Below are positions 39,819 to 42,194 of a stretch of DNA of 42,194 bases, piece after piece. This stretch comes from Hyphomicrobiaceae bacterium (GTDB taxonomy: Bacteria; Pseudomonadota; Alphaproteobacteria; Rhizobiales; Methyloligellaceae): the NCBI GenBank assembly GCA_028066055.1, contig JALCBY010000001.1:161904-204097 (forward strand). The letters run 5' to 3'. The first letter of the stretch is position 1. Each line of letters starts with the position of its first letter. The translations under genes and the position numbers were made by a program. Under the pieces are notes generated by a model that saw only the letters and a list, made by a program, of their open reading frames with translations, searched no databases and had not been told where the DNA came from.

Positions 39819-39952
39819 TTACGCCCTCCACAACACTGCCTCGCCAACCACTTCCCGCAATCCGCGTATTGGCATATTTCAGACACGCTACGGTGGCACA
39901 GCGCGCATGTTCATATTATGATTTGGCAGGTAGACGCGGGCTGCAACAGTAC

Positions 39953-41158
39953 ATGCGTAAAGGTTCATTCCCGAAAAATTGGGACCGGCTCATCGCCGCC
40001 CTGATTGCAGTGGTTCTGCTCGCCAGTTGCGCGGCGTCGGGGCCTCGTCTGGCTGTGCCCAGCAATCTCGTGTCCGAAGCAAGTGTCGTGGGCTTCTCCC
40101 ACGTCCGTTTCTGGGGCGATCAGAAACCGGCAAACATCAACGACATTGCGAAAAAGAAGTTTGCGCAGACAAGATCGGCACGGCCACACCTCGCCAAGCG
40201 CGGATCACGACCCTCAATAAACTATCTCGCGATCTCCGGCGGCGGCGCCGATGGTGCATTTGGCGCTGGCCTCCTTGTGGGATGGAGCGACAGTGGCAAG
40301 AGGCCGGAGTTCGAGATCGTCACCGGAGTAAGCACGGGCGCATTGATCGCACCGTTCGCCTTTCTCGGAAAACACCACGATCCAACGCTGAAGAAAATCT
40401 ACACCACCTACACCACCAAGGATTTCTTGAGAAAGCAGCCGCTCAGAGGCCTGATGGGCGGCGCTTCGCTGGCGAGCGATGTACCGTTTCAACGGCTGAT
40501 CGCACAATATGTCGATGAAGAGCTCATGGCTGAAATCGCCCAGGAGCACAACAAGGGCCGACGCCTCCTTATCGGCACGACCAATCTGGACGCTCAACGA
40601 CCCGTTATCTGGGATGTGGGCAAGATTGCAGCCAGTGGAAACCCCGAATCTCTGCAGCTCATGCGCAAGATTTTCCTCGCTTCGGCGTCGATCCCGGCAA
40701 TGTTCCCGCCCGTCTTCATCAATGTCACTGCCGACGGAACGCTTTACCAGGAAATGCACGTGGATGGCGGCACAACGACTCAGGTGTTCCTGATTCCGAG
40801 CCAGTTGATGCTGGCATCCATCGACCGAAAGTTCGGGGTCCGGCCGCGAAGGCGCGTCTACATCATCCGGAACGGCCGGGTCAGCCCTGAAACCAAGCCG
40901 GTACGTGACCGGACGCTTTCCATAGCGTCTCGTTCGATCTCCACACTGATCAAGTATCAGGGTATCGGAGACCTCTACCAATTGAACAGTTTCGCGCGCC
41001 GGAACGGCATCAGGTATCGGCTGGCCTATATCCCAAAGGACTTCAAGGACACGAGCAAAGAGGTCTTTGACAAGACCTATATGAACCGTCTGTTTGACCT
41101 GGCGTACCAGAAGGGACTCAAAGGGTATCGCTGGAAAACCGAACCGCCAGGCTACTGA
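39953..41158 (+). CDS. patatin-like phospholipase lipoprotein
   Basis: A 401-residue predicted lipoprotein. The lipobox LLASC gives lipid-modified Cys26. The patatin catalytic domain has the oxyanion GGGADGAFGAG at 97-107, the nucleophile Ser127 in GVSTG and the catalytic Asp271 in DGG at 271-273, so the serine-aspartate dyad is intact. Such enzymes hydrolyse acyl-ester bonds of phospholipids or lipids; here it would act at the envelope. Next to the lipobox the residues are Ala-Ala-Ser, so outer-membrane sorting is likely. No strong Shine-Dalgarno precedes the ATG at 39953; the frame is open 84 bases upstream across a stretch without coding features. Confidence 0.92.
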   Translation: MRKGSFPKNWDRLIAALIAVVLLASCAASGPRLAVPSNLVSEASVVGFSHVRFWGDQKPANINDIAKKKFAQTRSARPHLAKRGSRPSINYLAISGGGADGAFGAGLLVGWSDSGKRPEFEIVTGVSTGALIAPFAFLGKHHDPTLKKIYTTYTTKDFLRKQPLRGLMGGASLASDVPFQRLIAQYVDEELMAEIAQEHNKGRRLLIGTTNLDAQRPVIWDVGKIAASGNPESLQLMRKIFLASASIPAMFPPVFINVTADGTLYQEMHVDGGTTTQVFLIPSQLMLASIDRKFGVRPRRRVYIIRNGRVSPETKPVRDRTLSIASRSISTLIKYQGIGDLYQLNSFARRNGIRYRLAYIPKDFKDTSKEVFDKTYMNRLFDLAYQKGLKGYRWKTEPPGY

Positions 41159-41184
41159 CGGCCATTCCAAGGGGTTTGCGGGCG

Positions 41185-41301
41185 TCACATCACGGACAGG
41201 CCCAGATCCATGATCCCGTTCACGACGAGGATCGTGAAGATCGCCAGACAGACGAAAGCAATACCCAGCCCTATCGCGATCCATTTCCAGGGGGTTTTCA
41301 T
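41185..41301 (-). CDS. 38-residue single-pass membrane ORF downstream of the CoA-transferase gene
   Basis: The frame runs from ATG 41301 to TGA 41185. GGGGAAGG lies four bases before the ATG. The product begins MKTPWKW and then has one hydrophobic helix (about 8-28), ending in LSVM. It starts 14 bases after the stop of the CaiB-type gene. The ribosome-binding site, spacing and hydrophobic profile support a real micro-protein. Family and function are unknown. Confidence 0.6.
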   Translation of the reverse strand: MKTPWKWIAIGLGIAFVCLAIFTILVVNGIMDLGLSVM

Positions 41302-41315
41302 CTAACCTTCCCCAA

Positions 41316-42194
41316 CTAGTGCTCATCGAGCTGGACAACCCCGTCCTGCGCCAGCTTGTCCACATCCTTGCGGTCGTAACCAAGCACACCCTCCAGGATT
41401 TCGCGGGTATGCTGCCCAAGCGCAGGTGCGGGAACGGCCGGCAGTTCCGGCGCGCTCGACATGTAAGGCGGCGTTCGCATAAAACCGAACGCGCCGACGT
41501 CAGGGTCATCTACCTCCATGATGTTCCCTCGCGCTTTCACGTGCGGATCGGCGAACACGTCCTCCGCTGTATTCACGGGACCGCATGGTACGCCCATGTC
41601 GTTCAGCGTGTTGACCGCCTCTTCCCGCGTTTGCGACGCGAGCCAGGCCTCGATGATCGGCTGGAGATAATCCGCATTCTCCGACCGCGCAGGGGCGGTC
41701 GACGAGCGTTCATCCTCAACCAGGTCTTCGCGTCCAATGGCCTTAACGAGCCGCCCCCAGATGATGTTGTCGGGAACGTTGAGCGCGATGTAGCCGTCCT
41801 TGGCCTGAAACGCATCGCGCGGCCAGACATTCTTGAGCTTGCCCCGTTCGGGAATCTGTCCCGCGACCGAATAAACCGCTGCCATCGCTTCGTTGAGTGA
41901 CAGCATGTTGTCGAACATGGCGCAATCGACGAGTTGCCCCTCGTCGGTACGCTCGCGCATGAACAGGGCCTGCATGATGCCGTAAGCGGCGACCTGGCCT
42001 GAATAGATGTCGGCCAGCCCGTATATCGTCCAGGACGGCGGTTTGTCGGCGAACCCGACCTGATGCATGATGCCGCTCATCGCTTCCGCCACGATGTCGA
42101 AAGCCGGGCGGTCGCTGTAAGGCCCCTTGAACCCGTCGAGACGCCCGAACCCGGAAATGATCGCCCAGATGAGACGCGGGTTCAGGTCGCGCAT
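41316..42194 (-). CDS. CaiB/BaiF family III CoA-transferase, 5' end cut by window edge
   Basis: 292 residues of a family III (CaiB/BaiF) CoA-transferase, which moves CoA between carboxylic acids, are visible. The N-terminal ~100 residues lie outside the window; the first visible methionine is internal, since full proteins are near 390-400 residues. LNPRLIWAIISGFG at the left, YDxxAEAxSG-type sequence (FDIVAEAMSGIM), GQLVDCAMFD, and GVPCGPVN near the end are family features. The catalytic aspartate is expected just beyond the window or near DIVAE. The substrate cannot be assigned. The 38-residue ORF follows by 14 bases. Confidence 0.93.
   Translation of the reverse strand: MRDLNPRLIWAIISGFGRLDGFKGPYSDRPAFDIVAEAMSGIMHQVGFADKPPSWTIYGLADIYSGQVAAYGIMQALFMRERTDEGQLVDCAMFDNMLSLNEAMAAVYSVAGQIPERGKLKNVWPRDAFQAKDGYIALNVPDNIIWGRLVKAIGREDLVEDERSSTAPARSENADYLQPIIEAWLASQTREEAVNTLNDMGVPCGPVNTAEDVFADPHVKARGNIMEVDDPDVGAFGFMRTPPYMSSAPELPAVPAPALGQHTREILEGVLGYDRKDVDKLAQDGVVQLDEH

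Noticed and set aside
40214-41509. A 431-codon minus-strand frame opposite the patatin gene.
   Set aside because: The plus-strand patatin protein has an intact catalytic dyad and lipobox; the antisense product has no known features.

Overview
The window is an ordinary, densely packed stretch of chromosome from an alphaproteobacterium, most likely of the order Hyphomicrobiales (Rhizobiales). The evidence is the high GC content, a DUF2865 protein, the fused CysN/CysC sulfate-activation enzyme, a class II DAHP synthase, an archaeal-type short phosphatidylserine decarboxylase next to pssA, CTTGAC/CTATAC-type promoter boxes, and a nested palindromic intergenic repeat at about 38263-38359 that I recognise from memory as a Rhizobiales-type element. 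I see no prophage, insertion sequence, CRISPR array or plasmid functions. No gene-free stretch reaches 300 bases.

Layout. 1-10.6 kb is almost entirely on the minus strand. Read from right to left it holds ugd, ppx/gppA, rlmE, a class III aminotransferase, and then a tight cluster guaB - rsmB-like RNA methyltransferase - uncharacterised protein - tspO - guaA; guaA runs off the left edge. 10.6-15.6 kb, also minus, holds cysD-cysNC (sulfate activation), tRNA-Gln(CUG), a small membrane protein and glnS. 15.8-16.6 kb has one plus-strand secreted FecR-domain protein. 16.6-21.3 kb is a minus-strand membrane operon: an Atm1-like ABC exporter, psd, pssA and a D-cysteine-desulfhydrase-like enzyme. The atm1 leader contains an intrinsic-terminator-like hairpin. 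A LOG-family nucleotide phosphoribohydrolase diverges at 21.5 kb.

22.2-27.3 kb (minus) holds a MhpD-type hydratase and then cysS, a 41-codon membrane micro-protein, cimA and an EamA-type transporter; the middle three are translationally chained. 27.5-28.6 kb is the DUF2865 protein. 28.6-31.8 kb (minus) holds the class II DAHP synthase and nadE. 31.9-33.9 kb (plus) is a VIT-family metal transporter and a YbdK-type carboxylate-amine ligase. 33.9-38.2 kb (minus) is gabD-rpiA-gor-SDR. 38.4-41.2 kb (plus) is gph, a small exported SnoaL-like protein, tRNA-Val(CAC) with a clear promoter, and a patatin-like lipoprotein. The right edge is a truncated CaiB/BaiF CoA-transferase with a 38-codon membrane ORF just downstream.

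Most genes are housekeeping: guanine nucleotide synthesis, tRNA charging, sulfate activation, phospholipid synthesis, aromatic and isoleucine precursors, NAD, and glutathione redox. Many starts are GTG or TTG supported by good Shine-Dalgarno sequences. I do not see a self-contained new defence or mobile system. The items most worth following up are the uncharacterised protein with an EVQTDW motif inside the gua cluster, the terminator-like leader of atm1, the ATGA-coupled micro-protein between cysS and cimA, the side-by-side GlnRS and tRNA-Gln genes, and the nested palindrome repeat between gabD and gph.
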